DNA of 64,000 nucleotides from Puffinus mauretanicus (GCA_023333565.1 JAJKFH010002094.1:248001-312000), one strand, 5' to 3'. Positions 1 to 29,644 are shown, counted from the stretch's first letter. A program made the numbers and translations. The notes: generated by a model from the letters alone, not told the origin.

Positions 1-1640
1 TAGCAATATTGCTTAAGCAAATTCTTATCTCAAGCTTCTGCCCTCCTATGTAGAGAAATGCAGCTATTTCTGATACTGCACATGAACTGATCAAAGGAAT
101 GGACACAGTTAAAAATAACTTTGCCAAAAAGAGGGTGCCTCTTCTACTTCGAATTTTCTTTTCAACTGAACTGCCTACATTGAATCCTATTGTTGCAGGC
201 AAAGGGAAGGATCTTAGAGCTGGAATGAAAATAACAGTGGTGTGGGCAAATCTTTCTTATCTAAATTGAGGGATGAGCTACCATCAATGGACAATTCTTT
301 TCCTTGAAAACCTTTTTTAATTTTTTTTAGGTCTAAACAGGCATAGCTCTGCACTGGAGCGGATCTGGCCTCAACCAGATAGGTGGCAGTAACCTTATGT
401 TTCTGCCACTAAATTTTTCCAGCAGAGGCATACTTCCAGAAAGCACTGACTAACAATGACCTTCTTCCACTGCTCTGATTTGCATGCCTGTCTTAGTGGT
501 AGAAAAGTGAGAGAAGTAAGGACTTTTTGAAAGCTGGTACGCCAGTACTGAAAAGCTACAAGGCCAGCTTGTATGGATTTAAAGTCTTACTGAGTCAGAG
601 GAGTGCAATTTTGTCTTTACCACATCTAAAGGCACCTTCACAATGACCCTCCAGCCAATATTACACTACATTGTGAACTGTTGCATATGCTGTTCTACCT
701 TTGAGGTGATGAGATCACGTTGACAGCACCCCACCCAAATGCAGGTGACTATCAATACATGCGGTGTTAGAGCAGCAAGGCAGTCTTAGCATTGATTCAG
801 TGTGAGCATTGAGGCACCTTTTTGCACACACTTGCTGGCTTGAAAGGCATGACTTCATTCTACAAAAGCTGTGCTGGTACTTATGCAGTGTATTTTCTTT
901 CTTCCTTTGTTAGCAGTATCTATTGATATAGAAATCACACATGCTGGGATATATTCTTGGATTCACTCCTGAGTCCCTCTTAAAGCCTGATGTTACATTT
1001 GCCATTTCTCTAGCATTGATTTAAGCACTGGTTATATGCCCCAGAAAATAAATCAGTTTCTTCAGATTTTGATTCATTTAGCAATATTGGGTGAGTACCA
1101 TCTATTCCTGGTGCATTGTTACTCTTCTGTTTATTCCAAAACCTGTTGTATAAAAAAATCGGGAATATCCCAATTGCTCTGTAGTGAAAAATCAACTTTT
1201 CTGCAGAGGTCTTATTTTCTTCTGTGCTCTTTTTACATTGTGATCATCTGTTGGCTTTTTAAATGCTCCTGGAATCTTCACCACAACCAAAAAACTCCCA
1301 TGGGGTTTCTGGTAATCTAGAGCTAGCTCCACAAGCTGCTTTCATTTAAAAATCATTTTTCTCTTAATCACATTGATGAAAATTATTCTTGGTGCACCAC
1401 CTTTGCTATCACAGCAGAGTAGATGTCTCTGAATGATCAACGTAAGAACCAATATGTCTTCAGACAACCATTGCCAACCTTACTCACAGTAGCAATTTTA
1501 CTCCCCCACTATGAACAATATTTTTTCTTCTTTGCACTTAGCTGTACCAGACATGAATCTTGTCACATAAAACTGTGTTTCAGAAAGAACTAAAACTATC
1601 AAGATCTCCAGAAAAAAAACAAATAAAGTGGCCAGATCTT
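1..1640. other. Distal 3' flank of gene A, no gene seen
   Basis: Mostly AT-rich sequence with short chance frames. I see no exon, promoter or intact element. The stretch around 1030-1320 has a vaguely LINE-like texture but nothing I can name. Confidence 0.4.
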
Positions 1641-1990
1641 ATAAATCTATGGATTATTCAGTACAACACTTTATTTGAGAAACATTCCCCATCGGATTTG
1701 CAGCTTGCAAGTGCTGTTGTCGGCCATGCTCTCAGTATGAGTAGGGCCTGCTGGAGGGATCAGTGTGCCCTGAGGACCCCTGATGAACTGTCTGACAGGG
1801 AATGCCCAGCCTCTGCTGCAGCAGCATTTCTGCTGCCCTCTGTGTAAAACGAGAGCTCCCAGGAATGTTAGCACCAAAGAAACAGAATTGCTGAAACACT
1901 GATCGTTCAGAGCAAGACGTCTCATCCCTACACTTCCCAACACTAAGATGCAGCTGGGTATTGGACTCTGGAGATGGTAGGACATACTTT
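1640..1990. repeat. Outer paralogous segment, matches 44470-44815
   Basis: A moderately diverged match to 44470-44815, in the same orientation and the same relative place 3' of the MYH gene. Shared phrases include GGATTTGCAGCTTGCA and GAGAGCTCCCAGGAATGTTA. It marks the outermost trace of the duplicated 3' flank that I could find. The age appears older than the inner blocks. Confidence 0.7.
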
Positions 1991-3514
1991 GCTTATTAAA
2001 ACCTCTCTTTCTCCTCTTGACTAATGAAATGCATGCTTTTAATATTCCTGCAGGAAGTGTCTAGTCCAAAGTTGTGTTGTTGTGCTATGTAGGTAAAAAA
2101 ACCTCATGAGCATGAGATAAGACTAGAGGTATTAATTGATATTTGAGGAAAACAGATTGATGAACATAACTAGCAGAAACTTAAAAATATTCAGGGGGAG
2201 ACATACAGAGTGGGTACAGGGCAATTTTGGCTCTTCGTGACATTGGCCGTGGCAAAGGTAAGCTACCGTTTCAGGGGCTAGAAGTTACTTGTGAAGACTG
2301 CCCTGTCCCATGTTCCAAGGCATGGAGGGACTGAAGATCTTTCTATCTCCTAATTGTACTTTCTTGACTCTGCTCCAAGGTTAATTTTTGCAATGCATTT
2401 GTGGTATAGCTTAATGGTATAGAGAAGTCTGCCACATAGGTATGTACAATGTTTCACACTTACAATGTCTTTCAGGAGAGAGCAGAAAGAGAGCAACTGG
2501 GACTCCAGAGATAGCTCAGCACCACTTAACTGTGAAGTGGAGAAGAAGGTAAAAAATAACAGCTGGGCAGGTGCTGAATGAATGTAAAAATTGCATGGTT
2601 ACTTAGACTCCCCCTATCTTTCCAGCAAGCATCAATGGAAGAGAACTGGAGAGTGGGTCCTGGATGAGGATGTGACATTAAGAATGCCCTTTCCATCACT
2701 CACCAGAGCAGCTGAGGAGCTCCTATTACAGAGCAGGTGAGTGGGGTGAGAAGGCTGGATGATCTCTGGGTAGAACAGGCAAAAAGAGAGACAACAGGTG
2801 GTAGAAGGAGTTGAAGAAGGAGAAGGATTTGGAGCAAAGGGAAATCAGGGTTACTAGTATAGTGTAAGCTTGAGCAAGTGACTGCTCCCCCAGAAAAGGT
2901 CTGAGAACATGTTGCTCACAGATAACAGAGGTGCCATATTGTCAGCTGATTAATATGGTTTTGATACCTTGCTTTTGAATGCTGTGAATGGAAGGAATAT
3001 GCATATCATCCTTTGTCTGAGCTGTGGCTGTACTCTTCTTAGGTACTGTCACAAATTAATTATGATCCAAACACCAGTTTGAACACCCAGAACATCTCCT
3101 GACAACAGAGTAAGGTGCATGCAGTTGCATACAGAACTATTGTGGGTTATCTTGTATTGCCTTTTTCATGCCCATTTCCCCCTCACTTCCATGACGGTTC
3201 ATCCACAATCTCTAATCACCCCTAGGAAAAACAGATTTTCTCTGTGTTCATCCTAAGTGTTTCCTTGTTTGATTTCAGTGGTTCCGTATTGCAGTGTGGA
3301 AGCATGGACATAGTCCATCCTTCATTAAGGCCAGATTTTTGGCTATTCAAGGCAGGTGTCTTTCAGGATGAGACAAACATGAAAAAGTATTTTGGAATAC
3401 TGTGATTTCACATACCAAGAAAGGAGGAAATTCTGACCATTTCCAAGAGCAGTTAAGGATGGGAAAACTTCCTGCCTAGCTTAAATTCTAATACTCTTTC
3501 CACTCACTAGTGTG
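1991..3514. other. Sequence unique to the gene A flank
   Basis: About 1.5 kb with no counterpart at the matching position in the gene B flank. No gene or recognised element was seen. Confidence 0.45.
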
Positions 3515-3970
3515 GCTGCCATGAAGATCATCACATTTAGGCTGTCTGTATCTAAAAACATTACCAGCTTGCGAAGTAGTAGTATGTCATGCAATGCCCA
3601 ATGTGTAAACCCACTCTCTCAGCTTGCCCAGGAGTCTACCCACAGTCCCACAGTCTACCCGCCCTCCCAGTCCCCACCAGTACCTCTTTCCCATGGTGCA
3701 CTTCCATTCAATGTTTTCAGCCATTTCTTTTGGCACCATCACTCACAAGGGCTTGGGGTGTGAGGAGGCACCAGACACAGCCTGCCTGCCTGCCCCTCCT
3801 GCAGTGCCAGGACAAAGCAGAGATTCAGAAAACAGATCTGTTTCCCAAGGTACTCTCTTACCCAGTGAGACAGGCATTGAGATACTAAGGCAATGGGCAT
3901 GAAAAGGGTGGATGGGCAGAGGGTTCACAAGAGCAGTGTGAATTCCCCTTCCGGAGTGTAGGTACAGCTG
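3515..3970 (+). repeat. Extra local copy of 5702-6139
   Basis: A direct repeat of the 3' part of the neighbouring flank block. The first hundred bases are diverged, while the last 300 or so (from CAGTCTACCCGCCCTCCCAG on) are almost the same as 5820-6139. The gene B flank has only one copy (about 46731-47168). At 3970 the sequence switches abruptly into the paralogous block that follows. Confidence 0.8.
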
Positions 3971-3971
3971 T

Positions 3972-6355
3972 AGGAAAAAAGAAAAGTGGGAAACGTGAAC
4001 TGACCTGTGGAAGAAAGTTGATCATAACTGATGAAGGACTTGAATGCATTCTCTAGGATGGAAAGCAGTTCAGGACGTTCATTGCGTGGGCTACAGGAGA
4101 TGCAAGATCAAATCAATGGAGCTAGAGCATAAACCCCAGGATAGTGCTGCCGGTGAAGGTTGGGGAGAGTTGTTGGGGAGTTTTTTTGTACGAATGGCTG
4201 GCTTTTATCTCTCCAAATCCTGAACCTCTATTCTTAGGGCTTGGTATGCTTGTGATCTTGCTTCAATTCATGAAATCAAAGTGGTTACTTCTCCTGGTAT
4301 GGAATGTTGGAAGTTGCATTTTTGTAAAGGTGATGCCATCCTTTTTCAGTGTGGATTCCAAGCAGCTTCCTGAAAAGATGCAGTGACAGATAATCTGCAG
4401 TTAAGGGGAAAGTATCATTTCACTGAGCAGTGGACAGGAAGGTAAAAACTATGACCTGGGATGTTAGGATAAGCAGATCTTGAAAGTGCATTGGAGTTAG
4501 CTAATTATCCTCCTCCTACCATCACAGCAAACCTGAGAGGATAACATCTGAGCAGTGTTTTAAATGAGATGAGGGTGATATAGAGGATACTTTTTCCACC
4601 ACACACTGGAGCTCCAGTTACACAGAAGATGACTAGGGTGGAAAGACTGAGGAGTCGATGGGAGGAAACAGATGTCTGGAAATGTCTGAGATGTTGGAGA
4701 GTGAAGCAGAAATAAGTGTTCAGAGTTCAATATTAAAAACAGCAAACAACAAATTTATAGTGAGAAGACAAAAAAAAAGATGATGAGGTATGATTCATCT
4801 ACAGTAGAAACTTAAAGATCTTCGTATGGAAGTATATCAGCTTCATTTTCACGCCTGACCCTTTTGAGGATATAAATGAAAGTTATACAGACATTGCATC
4901 TCTTTTGACAAAACCTTCCTTATGAAAAACCTCAAAAATCATAGAATTGTAGAACAACCCTGGTTGGAAGGGTCAAAAGACCAAAAGATCGTCTGGCTCA
5001 GCCTTCATGGGAAAGGGAGCCTAGATGAGATTATCTAGCATCCTGTCCAGTCGCATCATGGAAACCTCCAGTGATGGGCACTCAACCTATTTGCCTGGGG
5101 AGGTCGTTCCAGTGAATGATTGTTCTTACTGTAAGAATTTCTTTCTTACATCAAGATGAAACCTCTCCCTGTGCGACTTGCACCTGTCACCCCTTGTCCT
5201 CTCCATGTGGCTCCTTGTGAGGAGAGAGCCTCCCGTCCTCTTTGTAGCACCCTTTAAGCACTGGCAAACTGTGATGAGGTCTCCTCCCTGAGCCATCTCT
5301 TCTCCAGGGAGAAAAGACCTAACTCCTTCAGTCTTTCCTCATAGGGCAGGTTCTGCAGTCCTTTGATCATCTTTATGGTCCTCTTTTGGACCCTCTTCAG
5401 TTTGTCCATGTCTTTCTTGAATTGTGGAGATCAGAACTGGACACAGTACTCCACGTGTGGCCTGACAAGTGCTGAGCAGAGCGGGATAATCACACCTCTA
5501 ACTCTGCTAGTAATGCCCTTATGGATGCAGCCCAGGATCGGATTTGCCCTCATTAAAATGTGAATTTCAATTCTTTGTTAGCTCACACAGGGCTTCTGGT
5601 CTACTGGCTGGGATATAGTGCAGTTGCCCTGCAGGATACACTTATGCCAATGCTGTGAACAGGTTGGGGCTGTAAGGAGAAGGACCATATACTTCATAGT
5701 TGTTTGCATGAAGGTCACATTCACACTAAATGTATCTCAAAGAGTTACCTGCTTATAAAATAGTATCTCATGCAGGGCTCAGTGTGCCCTTACTCTTTCA
5801 GCTTGCCCAGTAGCGTCCCACAGTCTACCCGCCCTCCCAGTCCCCACCAGTACCTCTTTCCCATGGTGCACTTCCATTCAATGTTTTCACCATTTCTTTT
5901 GGCACCATCGCTCACAAGGGCCTGGAGTGTGAGGAGGCACCAGACACAGCCTGCCTGCCTGCCCCTCCTGCAGTGCCAGGACAAAGCAGAGATTCAGAAA
6001 ACAGACCTGTTTCCCAAGGTACTCTTTCACCCAGTGAGACAGGCATTGAGATACTAAGGCAATGGGCATGAAAAGGGTGGATGGGCAGAGGGTTCACAAG
6101 AGCAGTGTGAATTCCCCTTCCGGAGTGTAGGTACAGCTGTTACAGTCATTCCCAAATGAGTTCCCTGCATCCCTGTATTCTTTTTGTCACCTCTCTGGCT
6201 GCTGAAACCACTGCACCTGGGAACAGCAGCTACCTGCACCATGACCCAACTACTTGAAGAAGGCTGATGATGTAACTAGCAAATGCTCTCACAGATGATC
6301 AAAAGCAGCAGACTCGAAGTCCGATGTCAGGTACCAACAGTTAGATGATGTTCGT
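3972..6355 (+). repeat. Flank duplication block I, copy A (matches 44996-47390)
   Basis: Matches 44996-47390. Between about 4200 and 6110 the offset is constant at 41029, so there is no indel in 1.9 kb, and I see only a handful of substitutions (for example near 4292, 5532 and 6006). The outer 200 bases on the 6355 side are clearly less similar. The block includes a CR1 fragment shared by both copies. No coding role is evident. The open frames within are shadows. Confidence 0.9.
4936..5563 (-). mobile_element. CR1: CR1 LINE 3' fragment (copy in block I)
   Basis: The minus-strand CR1 3' end is at the left boundary (plus-strand AATCATAGAATTGTAGAACA). The body keeps conserved CR1 phrases such as GAACTGGACACAGTACTCCA and GATGCAGCCCAGGATCGGA. 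It is 5'-truncated, with no coding capacity. The same insertion is at 45965-46592. Confidence 0.85.
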
Positions 6356-6359
6356 TTGA

Positions 6360-6595
6360 TTGTTCCCTCCCCTCCTTCCTTCCTTCCCTCCTTCCTCTCC
6401 TTTTCTCACTTTTTGGCCTTTCACCATTTCTTTCTATCAATCTCTCTTCCCCCCTGCCCTCTTCTCTCCCTCTCCTTCTCCCTCTCCCTCTTTCCCTCTT
6501 CCTCTCCCTCTCCCTCTCCCTCTCCCTCTCCCTCGTCTTCTTCTCTCTTGCTTTCTCTCTTTCATTCTCTGTCCCTCTCCTTTTCTGTCATTGGG
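6360..6595. repeat. Pyrimidine-rich CT tract, copy A
   Basis: About 235 bases almost all C or T on the plus strand, with CTCCCT units that are most regular near 6490-6535. It lies between duplication blocks I and II and is poorly conserved with its partner at 47395-47690. Confidence 0.85.
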
Positions 6596-6718
6596 GAGGA
6601 ACACAGTTTTTGGTCAAGGCAATGTTTCCTGGCTTGCAAGTGCTTGGAGAACAGCAATGATGAACATTAATATGACAAGTTATTAACAAGAAGTGTCGGA
6701 GAGTAATCATGTTTTTCT

Positions 6719-8095
6719 CCAAGATCAGTTACCTTTGCATCAGCACTTATCAGGTCACAAGCAGTCTGACTCCAGAAATAGTGTGTCAATGCAAAATGAC
6801 TCCTGTCCTCCATCTAAGGCAGCAAACCACAAAGTGAGGAGAAACTAGTTTTCCTTACCCCTCCCATTAATGTTCCACTCTGATTCCAGGAAGTCTCCGA
6901 TCGTGCTTTCCGGGATGGCCAGTGGCAAGGCCAAGTCAGCCCAGTGCAATGTGTGGGACTTCTTTCCATTTCCCACACATGCAGTTTGAAGTAGATAATC
7001 AGACTGAGATGTTGTCATCTAAGGAAGCTGCAATGTTACCTTTCATCAGTTGAGCATTTAGGAACAAATTCTCAAGCCATAATTTCTCATTATGAGAGAA
7101 GAGCCCTAACATTTTCAAGTGCTTCAAGTGCATCATGATTCTTCCACAGTCAGGCCAGGTTATTCGTTTTGGATGGTCATTGTAATATTGTCCAAGGGGA
7201 ACAGGGATTTTAGGCATCAAAATATGGTCCCCAAAATTGTTGAGGCATTTGTTAGTCAGTCAGCAGGTTTAAAAAAGTACCCATGGAGCTAGTACCCACA
7301 CTTTTACTGAGCCACAGTCGCAATACACTGACTTGAGAATTAAGCTTTTGTGTTTGCTATCGTTTGTTTGTTTGTTTGTTCGTTCGTTTAAAGAAGTATG
7401 TGCTTTAGTACAAACAAAATCCTTTTGCTTCCTTTCAAGGTGTGGAAACAAAGGTTTTGTCTGGAAAGAAAGAATCCCACCTATTTCTTGGGAGCATACT
7501 GTGGGAAGGGAGAGACGAGAGGGGCGGTTTCCCTTCTTTGGTGCCCAGATACCGCTGGCATTGATGCAGCTTTCACAGCTTCACACATAAAGATGCTCTC
7601 TCAAGAGCATCACTTACAGTGACACAAGAGTCAACACAGGGTGTCATCTTTTCCTTAAATATATTTAGCTGCTGCCTAGCAAAGTACTCCCATATTTAGT
7701 TATAACATGGGTGGATTCCTTGGGTGTAAACCTCAGTGCTTGGGAGAAGGAGGACCTCCTAATCCTGATTGCTGTTCCTGCAAACACACTGACTGCTGTG
7801 GTCAGCGCAAAAGGCTTTCTTCCTGCTATCTCCTCCCTACCTGCCCTCCAATAACTCCAGCTTCCTTCCCCAGCAACTTCACAGCTTCTTGAAGTACCCC
7901 CTGGAAATGTAGCCTTGTAGAGCTAGCCAGGAATCTCAACGGTGCCATAAGTGTCCCTGTAATGAGAAAGAACCAAGTCTCCTTTACCGTTCCTGACATC
8001 TGCTTATAGAATGTGCCCTTAGCAGCTATGCAATGCACTAGCGTCCAGTGCTGCCAGAATGGCTTTTCTGTATTTTAAGCTGCACTGCTTCTTCC
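6719..8095 (+). repeat. Flank duplication block II, copy A (matches 48046-49415)
   Basis: The offset is constant at 41327 from about 6720 to 7560, with very few substitutions. Beyond that, towards the gene, similarity falls step by step and is lost near 8095. It includes a TTTG tetranucleotide run at 7362-7389. Confidence 0.88.
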
Positions 8096-8950
8096 TGTGC
8101 AGGTAATTAGGCAGTTGCCTCTGTTAAACACTTATTCCAGATAAATGAAGCACTAATATGAGTGCCATTGTCATCTCCCAGTGGGTACAATGCTCTTCGC
8201 TTCAGGGTGGAGGCACCAGTGGTATCCAAACCTGCCATCTGCTCAGACTGCACAGTCCCCTTGTGGCACTGATGAGAATGGCTGGGGTTGGGAGACATCC
8301 TTTCTGCCTTGAAGCTTTTCCTCATGGTCAGCTTTTCCTCATTTTTGTCCTGTCCACACATTATATTCTGATCTTAATTGTTTGCATTGTTAATCCATGT
8401 GGGATGAAAAAAAAAGTCAGTGACTGTTGGCTACTTCTTTCCACCCAGCGTTCAGTTCACTTATACAACAAAACTCATCCATTGTTGCAAAAGGCAGACA
8501 GGAAGCACTGGTTGGCAGTGTGGAGCTACCGTCTTTAGTGTTTCCCTGTATTCTCAGAGTGTCAGACTCAAAGATTTCTTTCATGCTGTCATGTTCCCAG
8601 AGTTGTTCTCATTTGCAGTTTTAGGTAATGAAAACCAGTTTTTCTTCATATGTATCCTTGTAAAACATTGTAAAACATTGGTTTACAATTTCTCTTCTTA
8701 TAGAAACTAATTCTAACTTTAAGTTACAATTCCATTGCTGGGAAACACTGTAGTGTAGTGCAAAAATTTTTGTTTGCTCTGATGGCTGTAATTGTTACAG
8801 TAGCTGGAGCAGTACAGTTTCTGGATCTTACTCCAGATGATAAATTATTTTCTGGAGCTTACACCTGAAAATTAATTGTTTGAAAACAATCAAAACTTAA
8901 GTAACTGCAGAATTGAATTGTAACAACCAAACACACTACTTCTGCTGTGT
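8096..8950. other. Gene A proximal 3' flank, not shared with gene B
   Basis: About 0.85 kb that does not align with the 49416-50550 stretch in the gene B flank until the last 50 bases or so before the poly(A) region. No gene was seen. Confidence 0.45.
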
Positions 8951-8954
8951 ATGC

Positions 8955-9078
8955 AAAGGAATCTACAGTCTTTATTCTCTAGACATTGACATGGTTACAA
9001 AGACTAATTACAGAAGAAAGCAACAGAGGGTTCACATTCTGTGCAGCCCTCAGGTCACTTTGCTGCCTCATGACATCC
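8955..9078 (-). terminator. Gene A 3' UTR and poly(A) signal
   Basis: The sequence between the stop codon and the predicted cleavage zone is about 120 bases. A canonical AATAAA (minus strand) lies at 8976-8971, roughly 105 bases after the stop, so cleavage is expected near 8950-8960. The same signal and flanks recur after gene B. The short UTR is ordinary for skeletal MYH. Confidence 0.82.
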
Positions 9079-26041
<16,963 letters not shown>

Positions 26042-26078
26042 GTGTGCACTTTATGGAGGGGCTCGTCAGCAGAGAACA

Positions 26079-29000
26079 CTGTGGAAGAGCAGTTATTTTG
26101 CCCAAATAAGTCAACATTTTTTGTTGCCTCACAGTTGATTGAAAAACTTAAACAGCATCGTAGAATGTATGATTTGGGAAGAATCTTAGGCAGTTCTTTG
26201 GTCCACATTCCTGTGCTAAGCAGGGCAAATGTTGGATCAAGTTACCCAGAGATTTTTCCAGTGAAATTTTGATTATCTACAAGAATGGAGATTCCTCAGT
26301 CCCTCTGCATCCCTGTTTAATGTCTGACCACCCTGATGGTGATTTTTTTTTCCTAATACCTGATCAAAATTTCTATTGCTGCAACACGTGTCTGTTGTTC
26401 CTCATCCTTTCACCCTGCACATCCGAGAAGAGCCTGGCTCTTTTTACTATAACCACCCACGTTTTGTTGAACAGTAAGACAACCACATTATTTTTGTCTC
26501 CAGAGTGGACAAACCCCACCCTTTCAGCCTCTCCTCATACATCGTTTGTTCCTACCTATGTTGGAAGCTGTCCGCTGGACTCATCCCTGAATGTCAATGT
26601 CTTTCTTTTCACCAGGGAGCACCAAACTGGACACAGTGCTCCAGATGTGGGATATGAATGCAGGGGAAGAATCACTTCCCTTTACCTGCTGGCTACACTG
26701 CTATGAGTGCCTGACGATATGTTGTTGGCCTTCATTCCCCCAAAGGCACATTGTTGGCACATGTGCACCAGGGCACGTGACCCTTTTCTGCAAAGGTGTT
26801 TTCTAGCTAAATAACGTCCAACATATCCTATTGTATGGGGCTATTCTTTCCTACATGCAGGACTTCACACTATCTTTGCTAATATTCATGAGGTTCTTGT
26901 CAGCTCCAGGCTGAAGACTTTTGGGAGCCTTCTTAAGAGTAACACTGCTCTGCAGCATATTCATGAGTCCCTTGGTTTGATCTCATCTGCCCAGTTTCTG
27001 AGGATGAATTTCATCCACCATTTGGGTTGCTAATGGTCATGATAAATATCAAGCTCCTAGCATTGACATATTTCTAGCACTGATGTGTTCGACAGTGTGA
27101 TTCAAGTTTTGAAAAGTGCCAGCAGAAAGATTTGTATTTCTTTTTACATTTCTAGACATCTACATAACTTTGGAAAATGGCTAAGTCACTTATGCCTTGT
27201 CAAGCTGAGCAGGGCAACTTCTACATTCTTTTCATATTCTGTGACTAGGGCCCCCAACCCCTCCTCAAAAAGTTGCTATTTCCAGTTAGATTGATAGGCT
27301 CCAGGAGATTGAAGATTTCAGCAGGAAAATTTTAAATGAAAGCATTTGTGGAGGAATGTTACAAGGCTACTGTGATTGAATGCAACTTCAATAAAACACT
27401 TGCAATTTTGTAAGCTCAAAGCTTTAAAAACACACTGTAAATGCTTTGGGTCCTTCTGCAAGTAAATATTAAGGAATTGGTTCCAAAGCAGAACTGAACC
27501 ATCACAGTGAGGCAACATGCCAGAGGAAGAGGATATTCACACTAGCTACCTGGAGTTACAAAACCAAAAAGCCCACATTGCTTGCCTGTACACAAAATAG
27601 AGGTAGGTGAGTCCAGAAGGTGTTCTGAGAACTAACTAGTGCATGATGTCTTTTGCTGGTGCTCTGAATTCACCGGAGTTGTTTGCTTCTCATCACAAAC
27701 TGTTTAAGCAGCCCAGCATTCTAACATCAGTCTTTGAAATAAGGTGTGCCTTCTCTCTCTGTGTCACTCGAAAGGGAGTTTTAGGGCCAGAAACACCCTT
27801 TCTAAACAATTCTAAACAACTACATCCTTCCAGCAAGTGCCATCCTGCTTGTCCTCCTGCCATACTAATGAATGTTGCCTTCTTGGTTGCACAATGGCAC
27901 ACCTCTCCAGCAGAAAGAAAGGTGCTGTGATGAAGAATGCCTTCCAGCCTTGTGGCAAGGGCAATCATCTAAAACATGAGTGGGGCAAATCAAACCCCCT
28001 CAGGCTAAAGGAAGCTTGGATTCCAGCCGCCTCATTTTTTAGCATAGTGATCATAAAGTGGGGGTTAGGTGCGTACCACCGCTTTCCTACTGTTGAAACG
28101 ATCTGTGAATGTTAGCTGTGCTATCAGCTGTATCAGTCAGTGCTAGCTGGGCCCCCTTTGCTTACCAAATTGTGTCCTTTAGGTGTCTTAGAGGTACAAA
28201 CAAATTTGTCTCTGGAGAGATATACCCAGGTCTAAAATAGAAATAATCGTCAGTGTGGACAATAGAACAATTTCAATGATCTAAGAAAGTCATACTGGAA
28301 ATTTTAGAGATCTGTTCTGTCTGAACGAGATAAGACTTTTTTTTTTTCCATGTTCCATTGTTCAAGAACTTGACTGTGTAAGTTATAGTTAACTTCCTAT
28401 TTGATCTCATGTTTAAATTTTAGAGTGGCTGTCACCTTAAATCAACTGCACCGATATTCCCTTGACAGTGGCAGAAATCTGTTGCAAGTGATTTAACTTT
28501 GGGAAGCAGTACGTGAGCAAATGGTATGTAAGGACAGATAATACGGTAAGTTAAAATACTGCATCACCAATTATTTGTTTGTATGCTAATTGTTTGTGAA
28601 AATAATTATGTGCAAAGGTAGAAACCTTAGTTCAAAAATTTACAAATCAAAGCTGGATATCTAAATGCAGTATTAGATTTCCAAGGAAATACTACATGTC
28701 CAGTAATAGAAAGCATCTGAGTTCCTAGGAAGTTAGACAAACAGGCAACTTATTTAGATGTCATATCATGACTTTTAGTTACCTAAATAAGCCAACCAAA
28801 TGTTAACATTTGCAACAACTCCTAGTAACATGCAGACCCTCCACTTTACTCTGTTTTGTTTCAGAGGAATAGGAGCAGTACATCTCTTTTTTTTTTTGTT
28901 TGTTTGTTTAGTTGGTTAGTTGATTTCTGCATTTTTACCAGGTTTCCTAGTACGAGGCCCACATGCAGATTATAACACTGCAGTATCATCTGAAAAGTAT

Positions 29001-29423
29001 TTTCATATAAATTTTTGGCCAGTATCATACACAATAATACATATAATTTGTTGCAAACCTTTAAGATTTTGCAATAGTCTGTTCTGTTACTAGCTTTATC
29101 TAACTGGACTTCATGCCAGAACAGATCATTTACTTCACTGATCCATAATTAAACATGAGGAATCCCCAAGAAGCATTTCCTGACATGACATCCGTGGCTA
29201 GTGGCTTCAAGCACAACCACTTTGGAAAGCTGCTTGCCATGAGCAGCCTACCCAACCATCAGCATGCTGTATTTACCATAACCAAGCAGTGGCCAGGCAT
29301 ATATGGGCATACACCAATTGACCATACAATTTTACAGAAATTTGTAACCACGAAGAAATCTGTTCTACAGAAATCTGACAGCTTTTTGTCTGTCCCTTAA
29401 GTGTGAGTAAATTAGGCTCTTAC
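26079..29423 (-). other. Gene A intron 2, containing an old CR1
   Basis: A 3.3 kb intron between non-coding exon 2 and the ATG exon. Its part nearest exon 3 is occupied by an old CR1 fragment. The remainder (27.1-29.4 kb) is AT-rich with no element or open frame I can support. First introns of MYH genes often hold regulatory sites, but none stands out. Confidence 0.5.
26150..27060 (-). mobile_element. CR1: Old CR1 LINE fragment, antisense to the plus strand
   Basis: Recognisable CR1 3'-end sequence reads on the minus strand. Plus-strand phrases such as CATCGTAGAATG and GTTCTTTGGTCCA mark the 3' terminus near 26150, and AACTGGACACAGTGCTCCAG near 26630 is a conserved internal CR1 stretch. It is strongly diverged and carries many small indels. 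The left end is about 70 bases from the exon 3 acceptor of gene A. The right boundary is approximate. Confidence 0.7.
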
Positions 29424-29470
29424 CTCTTATGATATGAGAAGATGCCTTGCAGGCTGGAAGACGATCAGTG
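29424..29470 (-). other. Gene A predicted non-coding exon 2 (5' UTR)
   Basis: A 47-base segment is bounded by a strong acceptor (a pyrimidine-rich tract ending TTTACAG at 29477-29471) and a near-perfect donor (AGAG followed by GTAAGAGC at 29423). Skeletal MYH genes normally have two short non-coding exons before the ATG exon, and this one lies 3.3 kb upstream of exon 3. It is inferred from splice signals only. Confidence 0.6.
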
Positions 29471-29644
29471 CTGTAAAGCAGAAATGGCAGATCCCCTTCT
29501 GCTGCACAGAATTCCATAGGCAGGTCACAAAGTGAAAATACCAACATGCTTTGTCTACAGTTATTAAATCCTTGCAGATACAGATACGTACACTGGGACA
29601 GCAGGGACGCTGTCCCTTTCTGCCAGCCACAGACATGCACTTAC

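Noticed and set aside
7362..7389. TTTG run as a CRISPR-like or structured repeat
   Set aside because: It is a plain tetranucleotide microsatellite carried in both flank copies.
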